Notes: generated by a model from the sequence alone, not told the origin. Numbered from the stretch's first letter, positions 1-8,185 are shown. The stretch: 34,703 bases of DNA from Lachnospiraceae bacterium (GCA_021770785.1 JAETQH010000048.1:1-34703); one strand, 5' to 3'. Numbers and translations: made by a program.

Positions 1-150
1 CATGCCCTTGGAAAGGTAAAATATGATAATCTCGGTATGGATTATGTATTAAAGGATACACCGCAGCTGACAAAGAAGGAAGCAGCGGCGGCGTATGACA
101 TCATAGAAAAAGCTATCCGGACTCTAAGGCACAGGGAAGGCGTTACTTAA
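1..150 (+). CDS. C-terminal fragment of an unidentified protein
   Basis: The window opens inside a gene. Frame 1 is open from the first base to a TAA ending at 150 and gives 49 residues, starting HALGKVKYDNLGMDYVLKD and ending IRTLRHREGVT. The last 25 residues are rich in Ala, Lys and Glu and look like an amphipathic C-terminal helix. I do not recognise the family from this tail. The codon use matches the downstream genes. The following promoter at 172-200 shows that the next gene need not be co-transcribed with it. Confidence 0.6.
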   Translation, partial: HALGKVKYDNLGMDYVLKDTPQLTKKEAAAAYDIIEKAIRTLRHREGVT

Positions 151-171
151 AGTATGCAAAAGAAAAGAGAT

Positions 172-200
172 TTGTATTTCTTTTTTTGGCATATTATGAT
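172..200 (+). promoter_or_regulatory. Sigma-A promoter of the HPr-like gene
   Basis: TTGTAT (172-177) and TATGAT (195-200) are separated by exactly 17 bp. The start of transcription would fall near 207, about 30 nt before the ATG at 236. Confidence 0.6.
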
Positions 201-235
201 ATAACTATATGAAGAAAAGAAAGGAGTACATATTT

Positions 236-472
236 ATGAAAATTAGAAATATTAAAGATATTGACGGATTTTTTAATGTGATTGATTCCTGTGAGGGAAA
301 GGTAGAACTGATTACTGGAGAGGGTGACCGTTTAAACCTGAAATCAAAACTTTGCCAGTATGTTTCCCTTGCTACTATTTTAAAGATGGACGCAGAAATT
401 CCGGAGTTAGAGTTAGTGGCATATGAGGCAGAGGATACGGAGAGAATTCTCAAATTTTTAATGCAGGACTAA
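236..472 (+). CDS. HPr-like small conserved protein (78 aa)
   Basis: The start is the ATG at 236, preceded by AGGAG at 222-226 with 9 nt spacing; an in-frame upstream ATG at 209 has no ribosome-binding site and would sit almost on the predicted transcription start. The protein starts MKIRNIKDIDGFF and ends ERILKFLMQD. Its second half (LNLKSKLCQYVSLATIL, then ELELVAYEAEDTE) resembles the second half of HPr, where a KS-x-L-x-x-x-SL helix is followed by a strand and an EDAEEAL helix. The N-terminal phosphorylated histidine motif of HPr is absent, so it is unlikely to be a PTS phosphocarrier. The function is unknown. The HPr-like fold is an inference from the spacing of these segments. Confidence 0.7.
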   Translation: MKIRNIKDIDGFFNVIDSCEGKVELITGEGDRLNLKSKLCQYVSLATILKMDAEIPELELVAYEAEDTERILKFLMQD

Positions 473-642
473 GATAGGGCTTTGCTATCAATCGATAGGA
501 TTACCTGCGGAATGCTACGCTGGTGTACTGGCACATTGTTTTTTGACGAAACATGCCGGTGCACCGGAAGGGAATAAAAAATAGAAATCCGGTGAAACTA
601 AGAGAAGGAAACCGGTAATTGAATTTTAAGGATTTATAGAAC
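473..642 (+). other. Structured intergenic/leader region with a 14-bp hairpin
   Basis: This gene-free stretch holds a stem of 14 pairs (GU allowed) between 520-533 and 554-567, with a 20-nt loop. A small GATAG/CTATC hairpin lies at its start (474-490), and a weaker CCGGT/ACCGG pair at 589-593 and 611-615. No run of U follows the large stem, so it is not a standard terminator. No known riboswitch core was recognised. It could be a structured 5' leader of the DUF2156-GNAT gene. Confidence 0.4.
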
Positions 643-2370
643 ATGGAAATGAAGGAATTGGAATTTCATCAGATTACATTGGCAGACAAGGCTTGGATGG
701 ATACCTTGTTTGCACAGGATAACAGAAATGCCTGTGAATATACCTTTGCCAATAATTTTATCTGGCGGAACGTGTATCAGGTGGAGGTCGTCCAGACAGA
801 CGGCTGCGGCGTCATTCGTTTCATGGAAGGCGGAAAATACCAATATTCCTACCCAATTGGGGCGGGCGATAAAAAAGCAGTGATTGAGAAGCTGCTTTTT
901 CTTTGTCATAAGGAAAACCAGAGCCTTATTATGAGCCCTTTGAGTGAGCGGGACAGGAAAGAATTAATGGAGTGGTATCCCGGCAGATTTTTCGTTTGGG
1001 GCGACAGGGACGATTATGATTATATTTACTCCGGGGAAAAACTCACCACGCTGGCGGGAAAGAAGCTCCACGGCAAAAGAAACCACATTGCCCGGTTTAA
1101 GGACGGGGATGACTGGTCCTACGAGCCCATGACGGCGGATAATATGGAAGAATGCCGCACCATGACCTACACCTGGATACGGATGCGCTCGGAGAAATGG
1201 AATGAGGAAATGGAGCAGGAAATCGCCGTGCTTCACGAGGCATTTGACCACAGGGAGGAATTGGGGCTTGTGGGCGGTGTGTTGCGGAAATCCGGCGAAA
1301 TTGTGGCATTTACCATGGGAGAGCCGCTAAATTCCGACACCTTTGTGGTGCATTTTGAAAAAGCTTATCCGGAAATGCAGGGGGCCTATCCCATGATTAA
1401 CCAGCAGTTTGTCGCCCATGCCTGTCAGGATTTTACCTATATCAACCGGGAGGAAGACACCGGGGACCTAGGGCTGCGCAGGGCAAAGCTTTCCTACTAT
1501 CCGGAAATCCTGTTGAAAAAATATGTTGCAGCGGAGAGCAATATTGTATTTGCAGACCCGGAGAAAAACCGCGGGGAGATACAGGAAATCTGGCAGAGCT
1601 GCTTTGGGGACGAGGAAGAATATATTGATTTTTATATCAAAAACCGTATGACGGAGGAAACCATGCTGCTCTATTATCTGGAGGGCAAAGCGGTTTCCAT
1701 GGCAAGCTTTCTTCCGGCTGCCTGCCGCAGGGGAGAAGAAAATGTTCCTTCCCGTTATGTCTATGCGGTGGCAACCCTGCCGGAGTACCGGGGAAACGGT
1801 TACGGGGCAAAGCTCTTAGAATTTGCAAAGGAGCATTACAGCGAGCCGCTGCTTCTATTTCCGGCGGAGGAAGGGCTTATTTCCTATTATGAAAAGCTGG
1901 GCTTCCGTCGGGCATTTGAGAAAAATGCGGCACAGACCGGGGACATTCAGGCGTTGGAGCTTTCCGGCGGGGAGGAAGAGGACAGCTATGACCTGTCGGA
2001 ACAGATTACCCCGGCGGAGTATGTGAAAATCCGTCAGGAGCATTTTATGCAGGAGGGGCTTGTCTGCTGGGACGAAGCGGCTGTTGCCTATGCCATGGAG
2101 GAAAACGCTTACTGCGGAGGAAAGACACTGCTGGTGTTTGGTGAGAAGAATTTAAAAGAAAAATTTATTCTGATGTACCGTTTGGAGGGAGACTGTCTCG
2201 TGGTGGAGGAAACAACCTTATCCGGCAGGCAGCTTTCCGTTCTGCTGCCGAGGCTGTTGGAGGAAACCGGGGCAGTGCGGTATGAGGTAAAAGAAACTCC
2301 CGGAATGCTCTGGCTGCCGGAGGGGCAGGCATTTGGGGAGCAGGGATATCTCAGCCTGACCCTGGGATAA
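643..2370 (+). CDS. DUF2156 (LPG-synthase C-terminal-like) fused to GNAT acetyltransferase
   Basis: This 575-residue protein has two acyltransferase-like modules. Residues about 1-295 match the DUF2156/LPG_synthase_C fold (a FemX/GNAT relative found at the end of MprF lysyl-phosphatidylglycerol synthases), including the stretch KLHGKRNHIARF and the downstream INREEDTGDLGLRRAKLSYYP. Residues about 300-440 form a GNAT domain with the acetyl-CoA loop RGNGYG inside VATLPEYRGNGYGAKLLEFA, followed by YYEKLGFRRAFE. The last 130 residues look like a further partial GNAT-like half. No membrane segments are seen, so it is a soluble relative rather than a full MprF flippase-synthase. ATGs lie at 643 and 649; only a weak AAGG precedes them at 628-631. 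The substrate is unknown. The gene is monocistronic as far as visible. Confidence 0.8.
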   Translation: MEMKELEFHQITLADKAWMDTLFAQDNRNACEYTFANNFIWRNVYQVEVVQTDGCGVIRFMEGGKYQYSYPIGAGDKKAVIEKLLFLCHKENQSLIMSPLSERDRKELMEWYPGRFFVWGDRDDYDYIYSGEKLTTLAGKKLHGKRNHIARFKDGDDWSYEPMTADNMEECRTMTYTWIRMRSEKWNEEMEQEIAVLHEAFDHREELGLVGGVLRKSGEIVAFTMGEPLNSDTFVVHFEKAYPEMQGAYPMINQQFVAHACQDFTYINREEDTGDLGLRRAKLSYYPEILLKKYVAAESNIVFADPEKNRGEIQEIWQSCFGDEEEYIDFYIKNRMTEETMLLYYLEGKAVSMASFLPAACRRGEENVPSRYVYAVATLPEYRGNGYGAKLLEFAKEHYSEPLLLFPAEEGLISYYEKLGFRRAFEKNAAQTGDIQALELSGGEEEDSYDLSEQITPAEYVKIRQEHFMQEGLVCWDEAAVAYAMEENAYCGGKTLLVFGEKNLKEKFILMYRLEGDCLVVEETTLSGRQLSVLLPRLLEETGAVRYEVKETPGMLWLPEGQAFGEQGYLSLTLG

Positions 2371-2467
2371 GTTTTGGCGGTCTGCCGGAAAATAGGAGTT
2401 TCTTTGAAAATGCTTGGACAGAAACAGATAAATATTCTGAAAAAAGTGTAAAATACAATGTATTTTC

Positions 2468-2495
2468 TTGATATAATTTTCAAGTATGGTATAAT
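2468..2495 (+). promoter_or_regulatory. Extended -10 promoter of hpf
   Basis: TTGATA (2468-2473), a 16-bp spacer and a perfect TATAAT (2490-2495). The TG at 2487-2488 makes it an extended -10 promoter. Transcription would begin near 2502, about 46 nt upstream of the hpf start. Confidence 0.75.
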
Positions 2496-2547
2496 AAAAA
2501 CATGATATAAATCTTGTATCAAATAAACGGCAAAGGGGTTGGGCATC

Positions 2548-3078
2548 ATGAGAATTAAGATTACAGGAAGAAACATTGAACTGACAGAGGGTTTGAAAGC
2601 AGCAGTGGAGGACAAGTTAAATAAGCTTGAGAAATACTTCACTCCCGATACGGACGTCTATGTCACCCTCAGTGTGGAGAAGGAACGCCAGAAGGTGGAA
2701 GTTACGATACCGATGAAAGGAAATTATATCCGTTCCGAGCAGGTGAGCAATGACATGTATGTTTCTATTGACCTGGTGGAAGAGGTGATTGAGCGCCAGC
2801 TGAAAAAATACAGGACGAAGCTGGTGACGAAGCAGCAGAATGTGGCATCTGTGTTTAAGCAGGAATTTTTAGAGGCATCATCAGAAGAAGATGAGGAGAT
2901 TAAGATTATCCGTAGCAAGAAGTTTGATATGAAACCGATGTATCCGGAGGATGCCTGCGTACAGATGGAACTGTTAGGACATGATTTCTTCGTGTTTATC
3001 AATGCGGAGACGGAGGATGTCAATGTGGTTTATAAGAGAAAGGGGAATACTTATGGGCTGATTGAGCCGGAATATTAG
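2548..3078 (+). CDS. hpf: Long-form ribosome hibernation promoting factor
   Basis: This 176-residue protein has the two-domain layout of long HPF (YfiA/RaiA family). The N-terminal ribosome-binding domain starts MRIKITGRNIELTEGLKAA and runs to about residue 100. A charged linker follows, then the C-terminal dimerisation domain from about residue 118 (FDMKPMYPEDACVQMELLGH, ending in NTYGLIEPEY). In Firmicutes, long HPF alone forms inactive 100S ribosome dimers in stationary phase. The ATG at 2548 is chosen because AAAGGGG at 2532-2538 lies 9 nt before it; an in-frame TTG at 2539 touches the Shine-Dalgarno sequence. It has its own strong promoter and terminator, so it is a single-gene unit. Confidence 0.95.
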   Translation: MRIKITGRNIELTEGLKAAVEDKLNKLEKYFTPDTDVYVTLSVEKERQKVEVTIPMKGNYIRSEQVSNDMYVSIDLVEEVIERQLKKYRTKLVTKQQNVASVFKQEFLEASSEEDEEIKIIRSKKFDMKPMYPEDACVQMELLGHDFFVFINAETEDVNVVYKRKGNTYGLIEPEY

Positions 3079-3091
3079 AAGTTGCGAAGGA

Positions 3092-3120
3092 CAGCTGCAC
3101 TTGGGTGCGGCTGTTTTTTT
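3092..3120 (+). terminator. Intrinsic terminator of hpf
   Basis: A stem of 9 pairs (CAGCTGCAC with GTGCGGCTG, one GU pair) and a short loop are followed by seven T residues at 3114-3120. Confidence 0.85.
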
Positions 3121-3130
3121 GTGGCGAAGC

Positions 3131-3350
3131 CCTGGGGGTACCGCTGCGGGGGAAAAGGTGACTGTACGTAAGTGGGGGTGAAGGATTGGATTTAGTTGCT
3201 GGGGAGATGGATGGCTGCCACGCCCATGGAAGATAAAGAACTGGATTTGATGGCTGAGGAATTAGCTGGCAGCTATGCGAGTGAAGGTTGAAACATTAGA
3301 TTTAATGGCTGGGAAATTAGTCGGCTTCGTGTGAAGAAAGGAAGTATTTG
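3131..3350. repeat. Degenerate 55-bp tandem repeats (about four copies)
   Basis: Units begin at 3186, 3241 and 3296, exactly 55 bp apart, with a more decayed unit at 3131. The best-conserved part is the first 30 bp of each unit (GGATTTRRTGGCTGRGGAA then TTAGCYGGC), where units 2 and 3 agree at about 23 of 30 positions. The period is not a multiple of three, so the repeat is at the DNA level and not a protein repeat. This explains most of the gene-free stretch between hpf and the next small gene; nothing else is recognised there. Confidence 0.6.
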
Positions 3351-3504
3351 GGGGAAGGAGTAGGGAGTAGAGAGCGAAGTCTTGTATGGGAAGAATAATG
3401 TAGGAATGTCAGAACATTTTGCGGATTTACAGATGTCGGTCTGGAAGGTATGATGAAAATGTAACCATGACAATAGTAATAATGAATTGGAGCGAGGTAT
3501 GAAA

Positions 3505-3798
3505 ATGGAGAAGAAGAGAAAGTCCGTAGAGGAAAGACTGGACATGCTGGTGAATCTGGTGTGGAGGGACCAGGTGCTTTGGCGAAGTGTATGTACGTCT
3601 GGGTGGTATGACAGAGAGCGGGTAGAGATTTTGTGGCAGATTTTGCAGGGAGTAGTACAGTACCGGGAACGGAAAGAAGTAGAAGAATGGATTTATCAGT
3701 ACGGAAGCATGATAAAAGAACAAGACCTAGTAGCCCGCCAGATATTTGTATGGCTCCTACAGCTAACAGACAAGCTCCCCTGTAAGGAAACCGAGTAA
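3505..3798 (+). CDS. Hypothetical 97-residue protein
   Basis: An open frame starting MEKKRKSVEERLDMLVNLVWRD, rich in Trp, Arg and Glu, probably all-helical and soluble. The ATG at 3505 follows GAGG at 3494-3497 by 7 nt; another ATG at 3499 is possible. I recognise no domain. The last third uses codons (CTA, ATA, CCC) unusual for neighbouring genes, and the opposite strand is also open over a long stretch, so the coding status is uncertain. It lies between the decayed tandem repeats and a palindromic repeat element and may be a relic. Confidence 0.45.
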   Translation: MEKKRKSVEERLDMLVNLVWRDQVLWRSVCTSGWYDRERVEILWQILQGVVQYRERKEVEEWIYQYGSMIKEQDLVARQIFVWLLQLTDKLPCKETE

Positions 3799-3881
3799 CC
3801 CCCCCTTTATGAAAATTTACCAGCATCTCGTATTTAAGGCAGCGAATGCAATTTTCGTGAGGTATGTTAAAAGTGCCAAAG

Positions 3882-3968
3882 CGGGGGCAGACGATAACTG
3901 ATATGGGCAGACTGCACAAAGAGAGCCCTCTTTGTGCAGTCTGCCTCATAACCAATCTTCCGCCCCCG
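3882..3968 (+). repeat. Palindromic repeat element, copy A
   Basis: An outer inverted repeat CGGGGGC (3882-3888) / GCCCCCG (3962-3968) encloses a perfect 18-bp hairpin, 3906-3923 with 3928-3945, loop AGCC. The inner stem begins GGCAGACTGCACAAA. A close copy lies at 24456-24545 and shares GCAG, CGATAACTGATAT and the inner stem. The stem differs between copies by a C-G pair versus a T-A pair at the same position on both arms. It lies between a doubtful small gene and the ddl promoter and could also act as a terminator-like roadblock. Confidence 0.75.
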
Positions 3969-4019
3969 CCCCCTCTTTTGCCCATTAAATCCCACAAAGC
4001 AAAAAAACCTCACAATCAC

Positions 4020-4048
4020 TTGCCACCACCGTCAAAAAGGTATACTAT
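4020..4048 (+). promoter_or_regulatory. Promoter of the ddl-murF operon
   Basis: TTGCCA (4020-4025) is followed by overlapping -10 candidates TATACT (4041-4046) and TACTAT (4043-4048); the second gives 17-bp spacing. It lies about 40 nt upstream of the ddl start. Confidence 0.55.
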
Positions 4049-4085
4049 AAAGCAGAAATGTTTATAAATTTAAGGAGAGTTTGAC

Positions 4086-5147
4086 ATGAAAATAGTGGTT
4101 TTGGCAGGCGGATTGAGTACGGAGCGTGATGTTTCCCTGAAAACAGGAGACATGGTGGCAAAAGCATTGAGAGAGAACGGACATCAGGTGATTTTACTGG
4201 ATGTATTTATGGGATATAGTGAGAAAGAGGAAGATTTGACAGGGATTTTTGATAGGAGCGAAGAGGTCAGCGTGAAGGTGGAGGGAATCCCGGAGGTGGC
4301 GCCGGATTTGGCGAAGGTGAAGGCAGCGAGAAAGGATCAGTCGGATAATTTCTTCGGACCCAATGTGATTGGGCTGTGTCAGATGGCGGACATTGTATTT
4401 ATGGCGCTTCACGGGGAGAACGGGGAGAACGGAAAGATACAGGCAGCCTTTGACCTTTTTGGAATCAAATACACGGGAACCGGATATTTAGGCAGCGCCC
4501 TTGCCATGGATAAGGGAATGGCGAAGAAACTGTTTTTACATCACAATATCCCATGCCCGAAGGGGATGGCGATGAAGAAGGAGAGCCGTGTCGATGATAC
4601 GGCTGCGCTGGGGATTAGCCTGCCCTGCGTGGTGAAGCCCTGCTGCGGAGGGTCTAGCATAGGAGTTTCTATTGTACGCACCGGGGAAGAATTTAAGACG
4701 GCATTAGATGAGGCGTTCCGCTGGGAGGATGAGCTGATTATCGAGGAATATGTGGAGGGCAGAGAGTTTTCTGTGGGCGTCATTGATTTTAAGGCACTTC
4801 CTGTGATTGAGATTGCTCCGGTGGAGGGCTTTTACGACTATAAAAATAAATATAAGGCAGGCAGTGCGGTGGAAACCTGTCCGGCGGATTTGCCGGAAGA
4901 AATCTCAGGGAAAATGCAGGAATATGCGGTGGCAGTGGCAGAAGTGCTTGGGCTGAATACTTATTCCCGCACGGATTTCCTTTTAAATAAGAAGAATGAG
5001 ATTTTCTGTCTGGAGGCGAATACCCTGCCCGGCATGACCCCCACCAGCCTGCTGCCTCAGGAGGCAAATGTGGTAGGAATGAATTTTAACCAGCTGTGTG
5101 AGAAAATCATTGAGATTTCCCTGGAGAAGTACGCAGCGCAGGTATAA
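4086..5147 (+). CDS. ddl: D-alanine--D-alanine ligase
   Basis: This 353-residue cytoplasmic ATP-grasp ligase joins two D-alanines to make the terminal dipeptide of the peptidoglycan stem. Family landmarks are MKIVVLAGGLSTERDVS at the N terminus, VFMALHGENGENGKIQAAF, YTGTGYLGSALAMDKGMAKK, VVKPCCGGSSIGVS (ATP-binding glycine-rich loop), EEYVEGREFSVGV and the C-terminal metal site FCLEANTLPGMTPTSLLPQEA. The omega-loop reads YDYKNKY; a tyrosine here is typical of true D-Ala-D-Ala ligases, as opposed to VanA/VanB-type ligases. The ATG at 4086 has AAGGAG at 4072-4077. murF follows 35 nt downstream on the same strand, so the two consecutive steps of precursor synthesis appear to be one operon. Confidence 0.95.
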   Translation: MKIVVLAGGLSTERDVSLKTGDMVAKALRENGHQVILLDVFMGYSEKEEDLTGIFDRSEEVSVKVEGIPEVAPDLAKVKAARKDQSDNFFGPNVIGLCQMADIVFMALHGENGENGKIQAAFDLFGIKYTGTGYLGSALAMDKGMAKKLFLHHNIPCPKGMAMKKESRVDDTAALGISLPCVVKPCCGGSSIGVSIVRTGEEFKTALDEAFRWEDELIIEEYVEGREFSVGVIDFKALPVIEIAPVEGFYDYKNKYKAGSAVETCPADLPEEISGKMQEYAVAVAEVLGLNTYSRTDFLLNKKNEIFCLEANTLPGMTPTSLLPQEANVVGMNFNQLCEKIIEISLEKYAAQV

Positions 5148-5182
5148 GAGAAAGACACAAAACCAAAGGATTGTATGAGAAA

Positions 5183-6616
5183 ATGAAAAATATGACATTA
5201 GAGCATATCGCAGCGGTTTGCGGTGGTACTTATTATGGAAATGAGGCAGACAGGACAAAGGAAATCAAAGGGGCGGTGATTGACAGCCGTCTGGTGGAGC
5301 CGGGGTATCTGTTTATTCCTGTGAAGGGGGAGAAGGTGGACGGCCACAGGTTTATTCCTGATGTCTTTGAAAAAGGGGCGCTGGCGGTATTTTCCGAGCA
5401 GGAGCTTTGCAATGCGGCAGGCCCTTATATTCTGGTGGAGAGCAGTCTGGCGGCTATGAAAATGCTGGCGGAGGACTATCGGAAATCTTTGGATATTAAA
5501 GTGGTGGGGATAACCGGAAGTGTGGGAAAGACTAGCACAAAGGAGATGATTGCCTCCGTCCTTGCCCAGAAATATAATGTATTAAAGACAGAAGGGAATT
5601 TCAATAATGAAATCGGACTGCCCCTTACCATTTTTAAAATCCGGCAGGAGCATGAGGTGGCAGTACTTGAGATGGGAATTTCTGAGTTTGGGGAAATGCA
5701 CCGTCTTGCACAGATGGCAAATCCTGATATCTGCGTGATTACCAATATCGGACTCTGCCATTTGGAAAATCTCATTACAAGGGACGGCATTTTAAAGGCA
5801 AAAACAGAGAGCTTTGAGCATCTGACCTCGGAAGGAGTCGCAATTTTAAACGGCGATGACGACAAGCTCTGTGAGAAAAAAATGGTAAACGGCAGACCGG
5901 CGGTATTCTACGGACTGGGGGATGCACCAAAGCGGGCAGAGACGGAGGAGGGGGAGAAAACCTTAGCTCCAAAGCAGATTTATGCCACGGAGGTGGAGGC
6001 GCTTGGACTGACAGGGACGAGAGCTAAAATCCATATCCGTAATGGAAATGAACCGGAGACGCAGTTTACGGTGGAAATCCCCATTGCGGGAGAGCATAAT
6101 GTCTACAATGCCCTTGCAGCAGCGGCGGTGGCAAGGGAGTTAGGTCTTACAGCGGAGGAGACGAAGCGGGGGATTGAGGCGGTGCAGACCATCGGCGGCA
6201 GGAGTAATCTGCTTCACAGGAACGGTGTGACCATTATTGACGACTGCTACAACGCCAACCCGGTTTCCATGAAGGCCTCCATTGATGTGCTGTCAAAGGC
6301 AGAGGGCAGGAAAATAGCGGTGTTAGGCGACATGGGAGAGTTAGGGGCTGAGGAAAGACAGCTTCATTTTTCCGTGGGAGAGCATTTTAAGGGAAAAGGC
6401 ATTGATGAGCTGTTTTGTACCGGAGAGCTTTCCAGGGCGTTGGCGGAGGCGGTGAAACAGTGCAGCCCGGAGACGGCAGTGCACTATTTTGACACAAAAG
6501 AGGCGTTAGAAGAGGCATTGCTGCCCGGGGTATCGGTGGGAGACAGCATTTTAGTCAAAGCCTCTCACTTTATGGGATTTCCGGAGATTGTGAAAGCACT
6601 GACGGAAGAAAAATAA
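5183..6616 (+). CDS. murF: UDP-MurNAc-tripeptide--D-alanyl-D-alanine ligase
   Basis: This 477-residue Mur ligase adds the D-Ala-D-Ala made by Ddl to UDP-MurNAc-tripeptide. The N-terminal domain contains AVIDSRLVEPGYLFIPVKGE; the ATP-binding P-loop is VVGITGSVGKTSTKEMI; then TEGNFNNEIGLPLT; the C-terminal domain contains GRSNLLHRNGVTIIDDCYNA and NPVSMKASI. All are characteristic MurF stretches. The start is uncertain: AAAGGA at 5165-5170 abuts a TTG at 5171 but lies 12 nt before the ATG at 5183 and 21 nt before one at 5192. I take 5183. It is co-transcribed with ddl. No terminator is obvious after it. Confidence 0.93.
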   Translation: MKNMTLEHIAAVCGGTYYGNEADRTKEIKGAVIDSRLVEPGYLFIPVKGEKVDGHRFIPDVFEKGALAVFSEQELCNAAGPYILVESSLAAMKMLAEDYRKSLDIKVVGITGSVGKTSTKEMIASVLAQKYNVLKTEGNFNNEIGLPLTIFKIRQEHEVAVLEMGISEFGEMHRLAQMANPDICVITNIGLCHLENLITRDGILKAKTESFEHLTSEGVAILNGDDDKLCEKKMVNGRPAVFYGLGDAPKRAETEEGEKTLAPKQIYATEVEALGLTGTRAKIHIRNGNEPETQFTVEIPIAGEHNVYNALAAAAVARELGLTAEETKRGIEAVQTIGGRSNLLHRNGVTIIDDCYNANPVSMKASIDVLSKAEGRKIAVLGDMGELGAEERQLHFSVGEHFKGKGIDELFCTGELSRALAEAVKQCSPETAVHYFDTKEALEEALLPGVSVGDSILVKASHFMGFPEIVKALTEEK

Positions 6617-6688
6617 TATTACGTCCTAAAGTTCTTGTCAGAAGAAGCATGTGGGGGTAATACTTTTTACAAGAAGGAGGAGAAAAAT

Positions 6689-7346
6689 ATGAGGCAATCC
6701 CGCAAAAGATTACTGGCGTTATGTATTAGTGCAAGTCTCTGTTCCGCTGCTTTGGCAGGCTGTGGGAGAGGGAATACAGAAACTGCCGCAGAAACGCAGA
6801 AATCAACGGAAACACAGGAAACAGCGGAAACACAGAAGTCAGCGGAAAAACAGGAGACGACGGAAGCACAGGCGGCAGAAAAAGCAGAAGCTGTGATGGG
6901 AGTAACTACATTTCCGCTGCCGGAAGGCCCGGAAGAATCCGAAATTTATGTAGAACCCATTGGGGATATTTCCGACGATTTTATCCGCGGTATGGATGCG
7001 TCCGCCGTGCTTGCAGAGGAAAACAGCGGTGTTACCTATTATAATTATGAAGGAGAGGAACAGGATGTTTTCATGACATTAGCACAGGCCGGTGTCAATT
7101 ATATACGTCTGCGTGTGTGGAATGATCCTTATGATGAAAGCGGCAACGGATACGGCGGCGGCAATAATGACCTTGCCACTGGGATTGCGCTTGGAAAGCG
7201 GGCAACCCGGTATGGGATGAAAGTATCCATTGACTTCCACTTCCATGTGGAATGTTGACCATGAAGGCGGTGCTAATCCGACGGATTTCCAGAACAAGAC
7301 AGACGCTGCTTATACCGGTGATATTTTCAAGCGATTTGAAGGATAA
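6689..7346 (+). pseudogene. Truncated GH53 arabinogalactan endo-1,4-beta-galactanase lipoprotein
   Basis: The ATG at 6689 follows AAGGAGG at 6674-6680. The product has a lipoprotein signal peptide (lipobox LAGC around residues 25-28), a Thr/Glu/Gln/Ala-rich spacer, and the start of a GH53 barrel (DDFIRGMDASAVLAEENSG, NYIRLRVWNDPYDESGNGYG, GMKVSIDFHF). Family members continue IDFHYSDFWADP; here the frame ends at 7258 soon after. In the next frame, bases 7248-7346 encode 32 residues ending IFKRFEG before a stop; these could be the relic of a C terminus. Both catalytic glutamates, which lie in later barrel strands, are missing. I infer an internal deletion of several hundred bases with a frame change. 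A full gene of this kind would degrade pectic galactan outside the cell. Confidence 0.75.
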
Positions 7347-7365
7347 AGTGCCAGTACATGAAAAA

Positions 7366-7395
7366 CACCGGCTTATAGCAAGCCGGCGTTTTTTT
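7366..7395. terminator. Bidirectional terminator between the GH53 relic and plsC
   Basis: CCGGCTT and AAGCCGG form the core of a hairpin, with TTTTTTT on the plus side (7389-7395) and an A-rich run on the other side giving a U-tract for minus-strand transcripts. The last codons and stop of plsC lie inside the hairpin. Confidence 0.75.
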
Positions 7396-8107
7396 CTAAC
7401 ATTTCTGCAATTATGTTCTGACAGTAATGTCCGAGTTTCTTTTTGGTAGCTTTGTCTAATTCATTCACATAAATCGGTTTCCCATATTCTAAGACAACAT
7501 GGGTGGCTTTTATCTTTGGAATATGATTTTCTAAAACTTCGGCGGAACCGGAAATCGCCATGGGAACGATGGGACAGCCTGTTTTCTCTGCCATCTTAAA
7601 GCTGCCCTCTTTAAAGGGGAGCAACAGTTCTTCCGTGGTGTTTCTGGTGCCCTCCGGGAAAATACACATGGAAATGCCGTTTTTAATATTGTCAATTCCG
7701 GCTAAAATAGTCTTTAAGGCTTCTTTTACGTCCTCCCGGTTGATAAACAAACAGTGCAGCCGCCGCATCCAGGTGGAGAGCAGAGGCACTTTTTCTAAGA
7801 CATTCTTAGAGACGTATCCGGTAAGCCCCGGACATCTCGCGTAGGTGATAATGATGTCAAAGTAGCTTCTGTGGTTTCCGATATAAAGAACCGCCTGGTC
7901 TTTGGGGACATTTTCCTCCCCGATGACGGTAACCTTTGTTCCGCAAATAAATAAAATTACACGGAAAGCCCACTGGACACAGCGGAGCTGGAACAGGTCG
8001 GCAGCCTGTGGATTGAATTTCCCCACAATCCACTCTATAAAAAGTACGGGAATACCAAGAATTAGAAATAGAACCGCAAAGAGTAAGGCGAAAGTTATCC
8101 GCAGCAT
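7373..8107 (-). CDS. plsC: 1-acyl-sn-glycerol-3-phosphate acyltransferase (PlsC family)
   Basis: This 244-residue membrane-associated acyltransferase probably makes phosphatidic acid from lysophosphatidic acid. Residues about 1-25 form a hydrophobic N-terminal segment (MLRITFALLFAVLFLILGI). The catalytic HX4D motif is NHRSYFD, and the substrate-binding motif is IFPEGTRNTTEE, followed by CPIVPMAISGS. The length is usual for the family. The start is supported by AAAGGA 6 nt upstream on the minus strand. It is monocistronic, with its own promoter (8212-8240) and a palindrome at the predicted transcription start. The exact acyl acceptor is inferred from the family. Confidence 0.9.
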   Translation of the reverse strand: MLRITFALLFAVLFLILGIPVLFIEWIVGKFNPQAADLFQLRCVQWAFRVILFICGTKVTVIGEENVPKDQAVLYIGNHRSYFDIIITYARCPGLTGYVSKNVLEKVPLLSTWMRRLHCLFINREDVKEALKTILAGIDNIKNGISMCIFPEGTRNTTEELLLPFKEGSFKMAEKTGCPIVPMAISGSAEVLENHIPKIKATHVVLEYGKPIYVNELDKATKKKLGHYCQNIIAEMLEKNAGLL

Positions 8108-8185
8108 ATAAAATCCTTTCTACCATGTCAGGCACTGCTGACAGGTATGGGACAGCAGGAAGCATTTTCATGGAAAAATTTATTT

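Noticed and set aside
3131..3350. CRISPR array
   Set aside because: The 55-bp units are degenerate along their length with no constant-repeat and unique-spacer division, and there are no cas genes.
3317..3997. Long open frame (226 codons) on the minus strand
   Set aside because: It runs through the palindromic repeat element and the tandem repeats, has no ribosome-binding site at its start, and its composition is a mirror of the purine-rich plus strand.
4086..5147. Vancomycin-resistance-type D-Ala-D-Lac ligase
   Set aside because: The omega-loop has the tyrosine of ordinary Ddl enzymes, the gene is paired with murF, and no vanH or vanX relatives are near.
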